DNA of 64,000 nucleotides. It comes from Candidatus Pantoea haifensis (GTDB lineage Bacteria; Pseudomonadota; Gammaproteobacteria; Enterobacterales; Enterobacteriaceae). Shown here one piece after another: positions 62,526-64,000 of the stretch. Positions within the stretch are counted from its first letter, which is position 1; each line of letters starts with the position of its first letter. The stretch is taken from positions 2,480,001 to 2,544,000 of the forward strand of contig JAGTWN010000004.1 of the NCBI GenBank assembly GCA_018842655.1, read 5' to 3'. The notes beneath the pieces were generated by a model. It made no database searches and had not been told where the DNA came from. It saw only the letters and a list, made by a program, of their open reading frames with translations. The position numbers were made by a program, and so were the translations under genes.

Positions 62526-64000
62526 ACGATCGGTCAGCGCATGTTCTAACGGACGCGATCCGCGCTGATCGATCCACTGTAAGCACCAGGCATCTGCAAT
62601 TGGCGGCTCTGCATATTTCAGCAATTGCGCAGCCGTCGCCAGTTGTAACAGGTTAGAGGTTAACTCACGCGCCTGCGCCTCCTGCGCTTTCCCCAACCGC
62701 AGTTTTAGCTGACGCCAGCGTGTATCAAAATGCCGATTACTGCCTTTTACAGCATCAAATTCCTGATTCAACATTTCCATCATGCCGGGCTGCTTTGCCA
62801 GCACCCGCAAGACATCAAGGCACATCACATTGCCCGCACCTTCCCAGATACTGTTGACCGGCATATCCCGATACAGCCGCGCAAGCTCGCTCTCTTCGCA
62901 ATAGCCGATACCGCCTGTTACTTCCATCGATTCCGCCACAAAGGGCATGCCTGCCTTGCAGATGACATATTTCGCTGCGGGGGTAAACAACCGGGCAAAA
63001 CCGGCTTCATGCGGCTGGGCAGGCTGTGACCACGCCCGAGCGAGTCGTAGCAGTAGCGCGGTTTGTCCCTCTAGCTGCAACGCCTGAGTCGCCAGCACCT
63101 GGCGCATCAACGGTTGATCCACCAGGTTTTTACCCATTACCTGGCGCTGGTGCGCATGATACAGCGCGACGGAGAACGCGCGCCGCATCTGGCCGTGGCT
63201 GCCGAGCGCGCAATCGAAGCGCGTCATGCCGCCCATTTTAAGGATCAGCCGCACGCCTTCGCCTTCTTCGCCCAGCAACCAGCCGGTGGCATCTTTGAAT
63301 TCCACTTCGCTGCTGGCGTTCGAGCGATTGCCTAATTTATCTTTGAGGCGCTCGATAAAAATGGCATTACGTGTGCCGTCTGGCAGCAGGCGCGGCAGGA
63401 AGAAGCAGCTCAAACCATGCTGGGTTTGCGCCAGAATCAAGTGGGCATCGCTTTGCGGCACCGAGAAAAACCATTTGTGCCCCACAATGCGATAGGCTTC
63501 ACCGGGACCGCGCGCCCCTAGCGGTTCTGCGCGCGTGGTATTGGTTAGCACATCGCTACCGCCCTGCTTCTCTGTCATTCCCATACCAATCAGCAATCCG
63601 CGTTTTTGATCGCCAGGCTGAGCATGCGTATCGTAGCGATCGCTGAGTAGGGGATCGCGCCAGCCTTCAAAAGTTTGAGGAAGATAACTTTGCAACAGCG
63701 GAATAGCAGCGTGCGTCATGGTAACGGGGCAAAGCGTGCCGGCTTCCACTTGTGCATGCAGGATAAAACGTGCCGCGCGTGCCACGCTGGCGCGCTCACG
63801 CACATCAGGTTGCCAGGTAAGATTGTGCAAGCGACTGGCGCAGACGCCCTGCATCAGCAAGTGCCAGGCAGGATGAAAGCGCACTTCGTCCAGCCGAACA
63901 CCGCGCGCATCGTAGCGCAACAGTTCAGGCGGTTCGGCGTTAGCCAGCCTGCCTAACTCCAGCGATTCGGCACTGCCGAGTTGCATACCTACCGAGGCCA
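62499..64000 (-). CDS. aidB: AidB, acyl-CoA dehydrogenase-like alkylation response protein (5' partial)
   Basis: FAD-binding acyl-CoA dehydrogenase homologue of the adaptive response to alkylation; it binds DNA and is proposed to protect it. The visible ~500 residues include GMGMTEKQGGSDVLTNTTRA, HKWFFSVPQSDAHLILAQT, KLGNRSNASSEVEF, MGGMTRFDCALGSHGQMRRAF and GGIGYCEESELARLYRDMPVNSIWEG. The frame is open to the window edge, so about 40 N-terminal residues lie beyond it. The ATG at 63986 is internal (GMQLGSAESLELG). Confidence 0.96.
   Translation of the reverse strand, partial: ASVGMQLGSAESLELGRLANAEPPELLRYDARGVRLDEVRFHPAWHLLMQGVCASRLHNLTWQPDVRERASVARAARFILHAQVEAGTLCPVTMTHAAIPLLQSYLPQTFEGWRDPLLSDRYDTHAQPGDQKRGLLIGMGMTEKQGGSDVLTNTTRAEPLGARGPGEAYRIVGHKWFFSVPQSDAHLILAQTQHGLSCFFLPRLLPDGTRNAIFIERLKDKLGNRSNASSEVEFKDATGWLLGEEGEGVRLILKMGGMTRFDCALGSHGQMRRAFSVALYHAHQRQVMGKNLVDQPLMRQVLATQALQLEGQTALLLRLARAWSQPAQPHEAGFARLFTPAAKYVICKAGMPFVAESMEVTGGIGYCEESELARLYRDMPVNSIWEGAGNVMCLDVLRVLAKQPGMMEMLNQEFDAVKGSNRHFDTRWRQLKLRLGKAQEAQARELTSNLLQLATAAQLLKYAEPPIADAWCLQWIDQRGSRPLEHALTDRLLLRASGS

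Overview
The window is chromosomal DNA of an enterobacterium. Almost every gene has a close Escherichia coli counterpart, in E. coli-like order: fadH-rlmG-ygjP, ygjR-alx-sstT, uxaCBA/exuT/exuR, yqjA-mzrA-yqjCDEK-yqjF-yqjG, rnpB, rsmI/lpoA-yraN-diaA-dolP, pmbA/darP/mpl/fbp, ppa/ytfP-tamBA, ytfL-ytfK-ytfJ, cysQ, cpdB, fklB, ytfB, rpsF-priB-rpsR-rplI, yjfP, bsmA and aidB. Differences from E. coli (contiguous uxaC-uxaB-uxaA, a DUF441 gene beside ppa, a ClC channel beside ygjP, no msrA beside tamA) suggest Erwiniaceae such as Erwinia or Pantoea. That family-level call is an inference.

Layout: 1-5.4 kb holds the end of fadH, rlmG, ygjP and a ClC channel. 5.5-9.2 kb holds ygjR, alx behind a yybP-ykoY (Mn2+) riboswitch, and the sstT serine/threonine transporter. 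9.25-16.2 kb is the hexuronate regulon: uxaCBA leftward, exuT and exuR rightward, with three ExuR operator candidates and two CRP-site candidates. 16.5-20.8 kb is the yqj envelope/stress cluster. 20.8-21.4 kb is rnpB, whose 3' end and terminator are tandemly duplicated. 21.4-27.7 kb carries rsmI, lpoA, yraN, diaA, dolP, yhaK and yhaJ. 27.8-35.6 kb is an accessory leftward operon: a PRD protein, a glycine-rich SFCGS protein, DUF4312, DUF4311 and DUF4310, then an amidohydrolase, a DgaE-type ammonia lyase, a KDGP aldolase, and a PTS-type multidomain activator. It lies where two E. coli map segments (about 70 and 95-96 min) are joined. 35.9-64 kb is again E. coli-like core, with two chemoreceptor genes that each have a FliA-type promoter.

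The accessory operon is the best candidate for an undescribed system. The enzymes imply breakdown of an amidated or acylated amino-sugar acid to pyruvate plus glyceraldehyde 3-phosphate. The DUF4310/4311/4312/SFCGS proteins look like a multi-subunit uptake system of unknown class, and the PRD domains tie it to the phosphotransferase system.

A striking technical feature is that about 27 frame breaks interrupt some 22 genes, including priB, tamA, tamB, rsmI, diaA and pmbA. Nearly all are explained by one missing base in a short homopolymer. I read them as assembly or base-calling errors rather than gene decay, so the affected genes are annotated as full-length CDS with the break positions noted.
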